In this document: in pieces, positions 6,502 through 13,290 of the stretch | Position numbering within the stretch: position 1 is the first letter of the stretch | Layout of the letters: every line of letters starts with the position of its first letter | Assembly: GCA_041685935.1 (NCBI GenBank) | Contig: JAWLES010000053.1 | Span: forward strand, 1-13,716 | DNA length: 13,716 nt | From: JAIPEK01 sp041685935 | GTDB lineage: Bacteria > Desulfobacterota > Desulfobacteria > Desulfobacterales > Desulfobacteraceae | Direction of reading: 5' to 3' | Program-made: the position numbers and the translations under genes | The notes under the pieces: model-generated | What the model saw: only the letters and a program-made list of their open reading frames with translations | Databases searched by the model: none | What the model was told of the DNA's origin: nothing

Positions 6502-8381
6502 GAACTCCCGTGTTTCCGGAACCCTGTTATGGCGACCATCAAAACGGACAAGGCCGCAGGGGTGATTCCCTCTATTCTTGATGCCTGTCCAAGGGAAGCC
6601 GGGTTGATTTTTTCAAGTTTTTCACGGATTTCCCCGGAAAGTCCGTGAACTTTTGAATACTCAAGGTCTTCGGGAATTTTGATTCTCTCCATGTCTTTGT
6701 ACTTTTCAATCTCTTTTTGCTGCCGCAGGATGTATCCTTCGTATTTGAGCTCAATTTCCGCCTGCTTTTTAATCCGGTTGTCAACCGTTTCCGGGGAGGG
6801 GCTCAGCGCCTCCACATCTTTGTAGGATATTTCCGCCCTTTTGAGAAGCTGATCAAGGTTGATTCCCGTGGTAAGGGGCGGAGTGCCCCTTTTTTCCAGA
6901 TATTCGTTCACGGGTGTCTCAGGCTTGATCACGGTGTTTCTGATTCTCTTTATTTCCTTTTGGGATGCCTTCTTTATCCACCGTACCCTTTTCAGTGTAT
7001 CCCCGCTTACAAGTCCGAGTTCATGCCCCTTTTCCGAAAGCCTCAGGTCGGCGTTGTCCTCTCTCAGCATCAGCCGGTACTCAGCTCTTGATGTGAACAT
7101 TCTGTAGGGTTCCTTGGTACCTCTTGTGACAAGATCATCAATCATGACACCTATGTAGGCTTCGGACCTGTCCAGGATGAAAGGCGGCCGTCCCTGTTCT
7201 CTGCAGGCGGCGTTGATGCCGGCCATGAGGCCCTGGGCCGCGGCTTCTTCATACCCGGATGTGCCGTTCACCTGTCCGGCAAGAAACAGGCCTGATATCT
7301 TTTTTGTTTCAAGTGCAGGGGAGAGTTCCAGCGGGTTTATGTAATCATATTCTATGGCATAGGCCGGCCTCATGATTTCAGCCTGTTCCAGCCCTTTCAC
7401 AGACCGGACGAATTCAACCTGGATTTCCATGGGAAGGCTGTTACCGAGACCGCTTGCGTATATCTCCTTTGATTCGATTCCTTCATACTCAAGTATTACC
7501 CGGTGGGAGTCCCTGTCGGGAAACTTTACCACTTTGTCTTCAAAAGAGGGGCAGTATCTTGCGGACTTGCCTTTTATGCTTCCGCCGTACAGGGCGGAAT
7601 GCCGGATATTGTTCCTTACGATCTCCATGGATTTCTTGCAGGTGGCTCCCATATAGCTGGGCAGCAGGGGCAGGGACGGAGTGCCTGTGGAAAATGAAAA
7701 CGGGTTCGGCCCGGGATCGGAGTCCTGGAGGCTGAAACAGGAAAAATCAATGCTGTCCGCATGCAGCCTGGGCGGGGTTCCGGTTTTCATCCTGCCTGTT
7801 GTGAATCCGGTTTCAGCCAGGTCGCGTGCAAGGCCCTTGGAGGCGAATTCCCAGGCCCTTCCTGCATCAATGGATACCGATCCGATATGGACCCGGCCTT
7901 TGAGGAAAGTACCGGTTGCGATGACCACGCATCCGGCTGAGTATCCGAAACCTGTGTTGTCTATAATGCCTGTGACTGTTCCGTCCTCGATGATAAGGTT
8001 TTCCGCCATTGCCTGTTTGATGTCCAGGTTTTCCGCATTTTCCAGGGCTTTTTTCATGTTCCGGTGATAAAGGGCTTTGTCGTTCTGTGTCCGGGTGGAT
8101 TGAACAGCCGGCCCTTTCCGGGTGTTCAGGGTGCGGTACTGCATGGCGGAGCTGTCTGTTATTTTGGCCATGCAGCCGCCCAGGGCGTCTATTTCCTTGA
8201 CCAGCTGCCCTTTTGCCATCCCGCCTATGGAAGGACTGCAGGGCATGGATGCGATTTTATCCATGTCAATGGTCATCAGAAGTGTTGCACAGCCCATTCG
8301 GGCGGCGGCAAGGGCTGCCTCGCATCCGGCGTGGCCTGCGCCGATTACGGCCACGTCATAATTTTTTTTGTAAAAGGTCAT
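6498..8381 (-). CDS. mnmG: tRNA uridine-5-carboxymethylaminomethyl(34) synthesis enzyme MnmG (GidA)
   Basis: MnmG is the FAD- and folate-dependent partner of MnmE that installs the carboxymethylaminomethyl group on wobble U34 of tRNAs. The 627-residue length is normal. The N-terminal Rossmann dinucleotide motif is IGAGHAGCEAA, with Gly14-Ala-Gly-His-Ala-Gly19. Next comes the PCSPSIGGMAKGQLVKEID block, a MnmG signature. GLFLAGQVNGTSGYEEAAAQG is the second FAD-contacting region. The C-terminal helical domain (YEGYILRQQKEIEKYKDME, then PASLGQASRIEGITPAALSVL) binds MnmE and tRNA. The ATG at 8381 was chosen because the conserved YDVAVIGAG block starts at residue 8. Neither mnmE nor rsmG is adjacent. 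The gene is divergent from the YhcC-like gene and shares its control region. Confidence 0.97.
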   Translation of the reverse strand: MTFYKKNYDVAVIGAGHAGCEAALAAARMGCATLLMTIDMDKIASMPCSPSIGGMAKGQLVKEIDALGGCMAKITDSSAMQYRTLNTRKGPAVQSTRTQNDKALYHRNMKKALENAENLDIKQAMAENLIIEDGTVTGIIDNTGFGYSAGCVVIATGTFLKGRVHIGSVSIDAGRAWEFASKGLARDLAETGFTTGRMKTGTPPRLHADSIDFSCFSLQDSDPGPNPFSFSTGTPSLPLLPSYMGATCKKSMEIVRNNIRHSALYGGSIKGKSARYCPSFEDKVVKFPDRDSHRVILEYEGIESKEIYASGLGNSLPMEIQVEFVRSVKGLEQAEIMRPAYAIEYDYINPLELSPALETKKISGLFLAGQVNGTSGYEEAAAQGLMAGINAACREQGRPPFILDRSEAYIGVMIDDLVTRGTKEPYRMFTSRAEYRLMLREDNADLRLSEKGHELGLVSGDTLKRVRWIKKASQKEIKRIRNTVIKPETPVNEYLEKRGTPPLTTGINLDQLLKRAEISYKDVEALSPSPETVDNRIKKQAEIELKYEGYILRQQKEIEKYKDMERIKIPEDLEYSKVHGLSGEIREKLEKINPASLGQASRIEGITPAALSVLMVAITGFRKHGSS

Positions 8382-8403
8382 ACATGTCCGGTTTAAGTTG
8401 ATT

Positions 8404-8459
8404 GTTTCAGGTTTGTCTCATTTGTTGGGGCAAACTTGAAAAACGCTCGTTTCAGGTTT
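8404..8459. repeat. Three copies of an 11-bp element in the mnmG/yhcC control region
   Basis: GTTTCAGGTTT occurs exactly at 8404-8414 and again at 8449-8459. An inverted copy with one difference, CAAACTTGAAA, is at 8431-8441. The first and the inverted copy together form an 11-bp dyad with a 15-nt spacer. The third lies between the -35 and -10 boxes of the yhcC-like gene. A DNA-binding site array for a regulator is the simplest reading. Confidence 0.5.
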
Positions 8460-8464
8460 AATAT
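8436..8464 (+). promoter_or_regulatory. Predicted sigma-70 promoter of the YhcC-like gene
   Basis: TTGAAA (8436-8441), a 17-nt spacer and TAATAT (8459-8464) predict a start near 8471, about 45 nt before the ATG. The -35 overlaps the inverted repeat copy, and the -10 overlaps the -10 of the opposing mnmG promoter. Confidence 0.5.
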
Positions 8465-8488
8465 ATACCGGAATGGAGAGTTTTTCAA
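8460..8488 (-). promoter_or_regulatory. Predicted sigma-70 promoter of mnmG
   Basis: On the minus strand TTGAAA (8488-8483), 17 nt and TATATT (8465-8460) predict a start near 8453, giving a leader of about 70 nt that contains the repeat copies at 8404-8414 and 8431-8441. Confidence 0.55.
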
Positions 8489-8515
8489 GATTGTTGAGAA
8501 TATGAAAGGATATGG

Positions 8516-9436
8516 ATGGCCGGAAAAAGCAGATACAATGACTACAACTCCTATTTGAGGTCCTTGTTCAATGAAAGGGTGCAGAAGATCGTGATCGATT
8601 CGGGGCTGACCTGTCCGAACAGGGACGGTTCCATATCCTCGGGCGGGTGCATCTACTGTAACTCCAGGGGTTCCGGAACAGGTGCATTTTCACGGGAAGA
8701 ATCAATACAGCAGCAGGTGGAGGCGGGAAAGAAGGCCATGAAAATACGGTACAAGGCCCGGAAGTTTCTGGCGTACTTTCAGTCCTATACCAACACTTAT
8801 ACATCCTGTGAACACTTGAAATCCATGTTTGACAAGGCCCTTTCCTCCGAAGGAATGGCAGGAATGGCAGTGGGCACACGCCCGGACTGTGTGGATGAAG
8901 AGAAACTCGATCTTATCGCCTCCTACACTGCGGACTATCTGGTCTGGGTGGAATACGGTGCGCAGTCAGTGCATGACAGGACACTGGCACTTATCAACCG
9001 CGGACATACCTTTGGTTCCCTGGAACGGGCTGTTGAAATGACCCGGTCAAGGGGAATTAACGTATGCGTTCACGTGATTCTGGGCCTCCCCGGAGAAGAC
9101 AGGGGCATGATGCGTGAAACCGCGCTGGAACTCGGCCGCATCGGGATCGACGGGATCAAGATTCATCTGCTTTATGTGGTGAAAGGAACCCGGCTGGAGA
9201 CAATGTGGCGAAACGGCGCATACACCTGCATGGAGCAGAATGAATATGTGGAGGCGGTGTGCGATTTTATAGAAAGGCTTCCGGAGAATGTCGTAATACA
9301 GCGCCTGACCGGAGATCCCCACCCTCAAGAGCTTGTGGCTCCCTGGTGGGCGGAACGGAAAAGCGAAACCCTGGGCATGATCCGGCGGAGACTCGAAGAA
9401 AGAGACATCCGGCAGGGTGATAAACGGCATGCCTGA
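8516..9436 (+). CDS. TIGR01212 family radical SAM protein (YhcC-like)
   Basis: This 306-residue radical SAM protein is of unknown reaction. The cluster motif is unusually spaced: Cys33, Cys45 and Cys48 (CX11CX2C, in TCPNRDGSISSGGCIYC), as is characteristic of TIGR01212/YhcC and distinct from the standard CX3CX2C. Further family blocks are KFLAYFQSYTNTY, VGTRPDCV, VEYGAQSVHDRTL and HVILGLPGEDRGMM, together matching a TIM-barrel radical SAM fold with an Elp3-like middle. The C-terminus carries VIQRLTGDPHPQELVAPWWAERK. The ATG at 8516 is chosen for AAAGGA at 8505-8510, 5 nt upstream; another ATG at 8512 is out of frame. It is transcribed alone, divergent from mnmG and convergent with the enoyl-CoA hydratase gene. 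The family assignment is secure; the substrate is not known to me. Confidence 0.92.
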   Translation: MAGKSRYNDYNSYLRSLFNERVQKIVIDSGLTCPNRDGSISSGGCIYCNSRGSGTGAFSREESIQQQVEAGKKAMKIRYKARKFLAYFQSYTNTYTSCEHLKSMFDKALSSEGMAGMAVGTRPDCVDEEKLDLIASYTADYLVWVEYGAQSVHDRTLALINRGHTFGSLERAVEMTRSRGINVCVHVILGLPGEDRGMMRETALELGRIGIDGIKIHLLYVVKGTRLETMWRNGAYTCMEQNEYVEAVCDFIERLPENVVIQRLTGDPHPQELVAPWWAERKSETLGMIRRRLEERDIRQGDKRHA

Positions 9437-9484
9437 ATTTACCGGTCCCGGCAGGTATTCTGATGGCAGGTCCTCAAGATAATT

Positions 9485-9505
9485 CCGTCACCCGTCACCC
9501 GTCAC
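9485..9505 (+). repeat. Three perfect tandem copies of a 7-bp unit
   Basis: CCGTCAC is repeated three times without change in the 120-nt gap between two convergent genes. It is a short simple repeat that could vary in copy number by slippage. It lies in no reading frame that I believe is translated. Confidence 0.85.
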
Positions 9506-9556
9506 ATGGATTCCCTTGTTCAGGTGATAACGGCCGGTCAAGGGGTAAATATGCTG

Positions 9557-10330
9557 TCAAGTATTGTCCCTGTTCCTTTTTTGAAAGCTTTCAAGGGCTT
9601 CACTTCTCTCTTCAGTGTTCACGCAGGCCAGGCAGGCTTCGATTTCGTAATCCATCAGCGCTTCAAGTCCTGTTCCGTCCCGTGCCATGAGAAGACCCTT
9701 TTTCATGCGGGCGATGGAGAACGGTGAATTTCCTGCGATTTCCCGGGCCAGGTGAAGGGCTTCCCTGAGAAGTTTTTCAAGAGGGACGGAAAAATTGACA
9801 AGGCCTATTCTCTCGGCTTCCTTGCCGTCGATATTCCTGCCGGTAAATAGAAGTTCGCTTGCTTTTCCCGGTCCCACAAGCTCCTGGATAAGCCGGAATG
9901 CTCCGCCGGTCACAGAGGATTCGACCTTGGCTTCAGGGGAGCCGATGACGGCCTCAAAAGCCGCGATCCTGATGTCACAGGCAAGTGCAAGTTCATATCC
10001 CGACCCGAGCGCGTATCCGTTCAGCGCTGCAATGGTGGGCTTGCCGAATCGCAGGATATTCCTTGAAGCCTTCTGCACAGACTCCAGGTAGCTTCGGTAT
10101 TCTTCCGGCTTTCTGGTTTTCGACTCCTTGAGATCCGCGCCCGAGGAGAAAGCCCTGCCTTCTCCGGTGAAAATCAGGGCCATTATTTCAGGATCATCTG
10201 CCGCCTTGTCAAGCGCATTCAGTATATCCTGCCACATCTGCCGGTTCATGGCATTGAGAACATCGGGCCTGTTAAGTTTGATAAGGCAGATGTTTTCCGT
10301 TTTTTCAAAAACAATGGTTGTATAGTTCAT
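9557..10330 (-). CDS. Enoyl-CoA hydratase/isomerase family protein (crotonase fold)
   Basis: This 257-residue crotonase-fold enzyme most likely hydrates a 2-enoyl-CoA in fatty-acid or organic-acid oxidation. The oxyanion hole segment FSSGADLKE is at 61-69 and the second is ALNGYALGSGYELALACD (102-119). Both catalytic glutamates expected for hydratase activity are present: Glu113, in the family's GCEL/GYEL position, and Glu133 in SPEAKVE. The start is set at the ATG at 10330-10328 because GGAAGG precedes it closely and the conserved core begins at once. A longer in-frame reading from TTG at 10417 would add 29 residues unlike the family. The gene stands alone with its own promoter near 10450, so neighbours do not identify the substrate. 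Related dehydratases or isomerases of the superfamily remain possible. Confidence 0.9.
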   Translation of the reverse strand: MNYTTIVFEKTENICLIKLNRPDVLNAMNRQMWQDILNALDKAADDPEIMALIFTGEGRAFSSGADLKESKTRKPEEYRSYLESVQKASRNILRFGKPTIAALNGYALGSGYELALACDIRIAAFEAVIGSPEAKVESSVTGGAFRLIQELVGPGKASELLFTGRNIDGKEAERIGLVNFSVPLEKLLREALHLAREIAGNSPFSIARMKKGLLMARDGTGLEALMDYEIEACLACVNTEERSEALESFQKRNRDNT

Positions 10331-10422
10331 TAAACCTTCCAGTCTGCCGCGTTTAAAATCATCACCATGGCCGGGGGGCGGATCGCAACCGTCATGGCAT
10401 AAAAGCTCCCGGTTCAAGCTGA

Positions 10423-10461
10423 ACAGGGATTGTTATTTTCAGGTACAGTATACAATCCTGT
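10423..10461. promoter_or_regulatory. Inverted repeat at the enoyl-CoA hydratase promoter (possible operator)
   Basis: ACAGGGATTGT (10423-10433) and ACAATCCTGT (10452-10461) are inverted copies with one extra G in the first. They flank the predicted transcription start, and the upstream arm overlaps the spacer and the first base of the -10 box. This arrangement suits a repressor such as those controlling acyl-CoA genes, but no regulator gene is nearby. Confidence 0.35.
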
Positions 10462-10476
10462 GAAACCGTAAGTCAA
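10447..10476 (-). promoter_or_regulatory. Predicted sigma-70 promoter of the enoyl-CoA hydratase gene
   Basis: On the minus strand TTGACT (10476-10471), 18 nt and TATACT (10452-10447). Start would be near 10440, giving a leader of about 110 nt. Confidence 0.5.
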
Positions 10477-10629
10477 CGAAAAGACGGGATTTCGTCAATC
10501 CTGCACCGGAGGGCGGTGAAGGTGAAATTGATCGGCTGTTTTCAAAGCGGGTGGTCGTTGACTTTCAGGCGCGTATTTTCAGGGTGCTGGTTGATGTTTC
10601 CACCCGTGAACAAGCGTTTGGAGTTCGGG

Positions 10630-10657
10630 TTGACAACCTTGTGAAAATGGGTAATAT
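10630..10657 (+). promoter_or_regulatory. Predicted sigma-70 promoter of the kamA-like gene
   Basis: A perfect TTGACA (10630-10635) and TAATAT (10652-10657) are separated by 16 nt. Start would be near 10664, leaving a leader of about 130 nt that holds the hairpin at 10675-10727. Confidence 0.5.
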
Positions 10658-10674
10658 TTGATTCAGAAACAAAG

Positions 10675-10727
10675 GAAGTTCGTGGGGCAGGCTGTACCAT
10701 TCATCCTCATTCTGCCGATTGAACTTC
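10675..10727 (+). promoter_or_regulatory. Long hairpin in the kamA-like leader
   Basis: The outer stem GAAGTTC (10675-10681)/GAACTTC (10721-10727) is extended by a G-T pair. After a symmetric 3-by-3 internal loop comes an inner stem GGCAG (10686-10690)/CTGCC (10712-10716) with a 21-nt loop. No T-run follows, so it is not a standard terminator. It could regulate translation or RNA stability. Confidence 0.35.
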
Positions 10728-10793
10728 AGATCGCACTTATTTGAATATGAAAAAAATCGCCGCCTTCGTGAAAACCCTTAATGGAGGGACGTT

Positions 10794-12113
10794 ATGAATT
10801 ATGATAAAGTAGCGCCGAAGAAATATCAAGTGTATACAGCGAAAAATTTCAAGAAAATTAAGCAGCTTGAGTGCGTACCTGACGATGTTCTGACCTCCGT
10901 GGATGTTGTGTCAAAGGTGTTTGCGTTCAAGACTAACAATTACGTGGTGGATGAACTGATAAACTGGGAAAAGGTTCCGGACGATCCGATTTTCAGGCTT
11001 GTTTTTCCTCAAAAAGGGATGCTTTCGGATCACGAGTATTCCCATATGAAGTCTCTTGTGATGAACAGCGCCTCTCCCGGAAGTATCCGGGCAAATGTTG
11101 CGTCGATCCACAAGAGGATGAATCCTCACCCGGCAGGGCAGATGGAACTGAATGTCCCGGAAAGCACGGGTATACGCGGACTTTCCGGTGTGCAGCACAA
11201 ATACGATGAAACCGTGCTTTTTTTTCCTTCCCAGGGCCAGACCTGCCATGCCTTTTGTACATACTGCTTCAGGTGGCCCCAGTTTTCAGGACTGGACAAC
11301 TACAGGTTCGCCTCAAAGAACGTGGATGCCTTGATCCGGTATATTGAGATGCATCCGGAGATCACCGACCTTCTGATAACAGGAGGGGATCCTCTTGTTA
11401 TGTCGGCAAAAGTACTTGAACAATACATTGATCCCGTCCTGAAAAGCTCGCCCGGAAACCTGTCCACCATACGGATCGGAACCAAAGTCCCGGCATACTG
11501 GCCGTACAGGTTTCTCACGGATAACGATTCTGATGATCTGATGAGGCTGTTTTCAAGGATTGCGGAATCCGGTTATCATCTGGCGTTGATGGCCCATTAT
11601 ACTCATTACAGGGAGCTTGAAACTCCTGCGGCAGAAGCTGCGGTCAAGAGACTCCGCCAGGCCGGAGCAGTGATCCGGTCCCAGAGTCCGGTGGTCAGGC
11701 ATATCAACGATAACCCTGAAGTCTGGTCAAGAATGTGGGAAATCCAGGCCGGACTCGGGGTCATCCCTTATTATATGTTCGTGCAGAGGAACACAGGGCC
11801 CAGGTCTTATTTCAGCCTGCCCCTGAAACAGGCGTATGATATTTTTACTGAATCCTATAAGGGGGTTTCAGGCCTTAAGCGGACCGTCAGGGGGCCGTCC
11901 ATGTCAGCTGCTCCGGGCAAGGTGCTTGTTGAAGGGATCACCGGCATCAGAGGGGAAAAATATTTTGTGTTGAAATTTATCCAGGCCAGGAATCCGGAAT
12001 GGGTGAACCGGATCTTTTTTGCTGAATATGATGAACGGGCGTGCTGGCTGGATGAACTCACACCTGCCTTCGGAGAACAGGAGTTCTTTTTTGACCTCCG
12101 TGATGCTGCTTAA
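10794..12113 (+). CDS. KamA-family radical SAM/PLP protein, probably not lysine 2,3-aminomutase
   Basis: This 439-residue protein belongs to the lysine 2,3-aminomutase family, whose founding member moves an amino group using SAM, a 4Fe-4S cluster and PLP. The cluster motif CHAFCTYC supplies Cys151, Cys155 and Cys158 (CX3CX2C). LLITGGDPL (193-201) is the SAM-contacting strand, and Lys376 in SAAPGKV aligns with the PLP lysine of the PGGGGK motif (Lys337 in the Clostridium enzyme). The two aspartates that hold the substrate lysine side chain there (Asp293, Asp330) correspond by gapless spacing to Arg332 and Ser369 here, so lysine is an unlikely substrate. The ATG has GGAGG 6-7 nt upstream. No other lysine fermentation genes or acetyltransferase (ablB) are adjacent. 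The actual reaction is unknown. Confidence 0.88.
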   Translation: MNYDKVAPKKYQVYTAKNFKKIKQLECVPDDVLTSVDVVSKVFAFKTNNYVVDELINWEKVPDDPIFRLVFPQKGMLSDHEYSHMKSLVMNSASPGSIRANVASIHKRMNPHPAGQMELNVPESTGIRGLSGVQHKYDETVLFFPSQGQTCHAFCTYCFRWPQFSGLDNYRFASKNVDALIRYIEMHPEITDLLITGGDPLVMSAKVLEQYIDPVLKSSPGNLSTIRIGTKVPAYWPYRFLTDNDSDDLMRLFSRIAESGYHLALMAHYTHYRELETPAAEAAVKRLRQAGAVIRSQSPVVRHINDNPEVWSRMWEIQAGLGVIPYYMFVQRNTGPRSYFSLPLKQAYDIFTESYKGVSGLKRTVRGPSMSAAPGKVLVEGITGIRGEKYFVLKFIQARNPEWVNRIFFAEYDERACWLDELTPAFGEQEFFFDLRDAA

Positions 12114-13165
12114 TCGGTGCGTTTGCTGATGATCGATTCAAATCCGGCGGAGTAGAACGGAACCAGTTCCCCGTTCGAATCCTTTTTCAGGATCATGCTT
12201 TCCGTATGGTCCAGGCGGTTGACAAGGTCAAGCCCTTTTCGAATGTCCATTACCATCAGGGCGGTGGCAAGTCCGTCTGCGGATGTGCAGTCCTTTGCGG
12301 CAACCGATGCGCTGACCACCCGGTTGTCCACCGGGTATCCTGTTTTCGGGTCTATGATGTGGGAGAAGGTTTGACCGTTGATCCGGAAAAAGTTGCGGTA
12401 GGTCCCGCTGGTGGCAAGGGCTCCGTTGCTGATGGGGACGATCCGGTAGGGCGGCGATCCGGCAGAGTTTCCGGAAGGATCGCTGATGCCGATTTTCCAT
12501 TTTTCACCCTGTGCATTCCTGCCGGAGGTGAAAACCTCCCCTCCGATTTCTACGAGATATCGGGTATATCCGAATGATTCCATAAGTCCGGATACGGCAT
12601 CCACCCCGAAGCCTTTTGCAATTGATCCAAGGTCAAGTTCAATCCCGGCTGACTTTTTTTTAAGTCTCTTCCCGGAAAGCTCAACCTTGTCGAACCCGGT
12701 CCGTTTCAGCATCCGTGCTATGCTCTTTCGGCCGGGGATCGGCCCGGGTTCGGAGCCGGGGCCGAAATGCCACAGCCCCAAAAGGGGCTTTACAGTGCCG
12801 TCCCATGATCCTCCGGTGAGACGATAAATCTGTTTTGCCTTTTTCACGACCCGGGAAAAATCCTCTGATACATGGACCCATTCATTTTTGTCAGCACGGT
12901 TGAACCGGGATATTTCACTTTGAGGATTAAAAACCGACATCTGTCTGCTTATCATTTTAAGTTTTACATCTATTCTGTTTTTCAGAAGACGGGCGTCGAT
13001 TTTTTTTCTTGAAACCACTGTAATATTGTAAAATGTTCCCATGGTCCGGCCGGAAATATGGTATGATTTCCAGATTCCGGCATCTGTCCCTAAGGGGAAA
13101 ACAAGGCAGATGAAGGCTGCAATCCCGATGATCAGGCGGAAAATTCCCGGGTGGTATACGTTCAA
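12110..13165 (-). CDS. apbE: Exported FAD:protein FMN transferase (ApbE family)
   Basis: ApbE attaches FMN to Ser/Thr of target proteins such as Rnf/Nqr subunits, outside the cytoplasm. The 351-residue protein opens with a hydrophobic signal segment (about 9-26, possible cleavage after TDA), and no good lipobox. Family motifs follow: GRTMGT (39-44), SVFNPQSEISRFNR (77-90), LDLGSIAKG (178-186), VEIGGE (205-210), ATSGTYRNFF (251-260), HIIDPKTG (269-276) and TSADGLATAL (294-303) with Asp297 as a likely metal ligand. The start is TTG (13165-13163), decided by a perfect AAGGAGG six nt upstream; no ATG is available there. The stop codon overlaps that of the convergent kamA-like gene. No flavoprotein target is encoded nearby. 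Confidence 0.92.
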   Translation of the reverse strand: MNVYHPGIFRLIIGIAAFICLVFPLGTDAGIWKSYHISGRTMGTFYNITVVSRKKIDARLLKNRIDVKLKMISRQMSVFNPQSEISRFNRADKNEWVHVSEDFSRVVKKAKQIYRLTGGSWDGTVKPLLGLWHFGPGSEPGPIPGRKSIARMLKRTGFDKVELSGKRLKKKSAGIELDLGSIAKGFGVDAVSGLMESFGYTRYLVEIGGEVFTSGRNAQGEKWKIGISDPSGNSAGSPPYRIVPISNGALATSGTYRNFFRINGQTFSHIIDPKTGYPVDNRVVSASVAAKDCTSADGLATALMVMDIRKGLDLVNRLDHTESMILKKDSNGELVPFYSAGFESIISKRTD

Positions 13166-13171
13166 ATGAAT

Positions 13172-13178
13172 CCTCCTT
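13172..13178 (-). promoter_or_regulatory. Ribosome binding site deciding the TTG start of apbE
   Basis: AAGGAGG on the minus strand, 6 nt before TTG at 13165, is a full match to the anti-Shine-Dalgarno sequence and makes TTG the credible start. Confidence 0.8.
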
Positions 13179-13196
13179 GAAATTTATATCATATCC

Positions 13197-13224
13197 AGTA
13201 TAACCGATACAGCAGGATTTTCAA
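13197..13224 (-). promoter_or_regulatory. Predicted sigma-70 promoter of apbE
   Basis: On the minus strand TTGAAA (13224-13219), 16 nt and TATACT (13202-13197) predict a start near 13190 and a leader of about 25 nt. Confidence 0.5.
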
Positions 13225-13290
13225 GGCGGAGCAGCCTTTGGTGACAACCTGGAGAATAAATTCATCATAAATTACATGGAGACTGTTTTA

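Larger units (their letters stand above)
10331..10793. other. 463-nt divergent control region without a convincing gene
   Basis: The region separates the enoyl-CoA hydratase and kamA-like genes. It holds a minus-strand promoter with a dyad (10423-10476), a plus-strand promoter (10630-10657) and a long hairpin (10675-10727). Two opposing reading frames lack good starts: plus 10464-10661, which ends in VRVDNLVKMGNI and then TGA, and a minus-strand frame of about 70 codons that contains NEDEWYSLPHELP. Either could be a gene remnant or chance, since no family was recognised. Confidence 0.5.

Noticed and set aside
9513..9545. CCCTTG/CAAGGG inverted repeat between the YhcC-like and enoyl-CoA hydratase genes as a bidirectional terminator
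   Set aside because: Only 6 bp with a 20-nt loop and no U-tract on either side; not enough to call.
10331..10417. Extension of the enoyl-CoA hydratase start to TTG at 10417
   Set aside because: The added 29 residues (beginning MNRELLCHDGC) are unlike the family, and the ATG at 10330 has a clear GGAAGG site and gives the usual length.
13276..13290. Upstream in-frame ATG at 13276 for the DUF2284 gene
   Set aside because: No ribosome binding site precedes it, while GGAGA lies 8 nt before the ATG at 13291.
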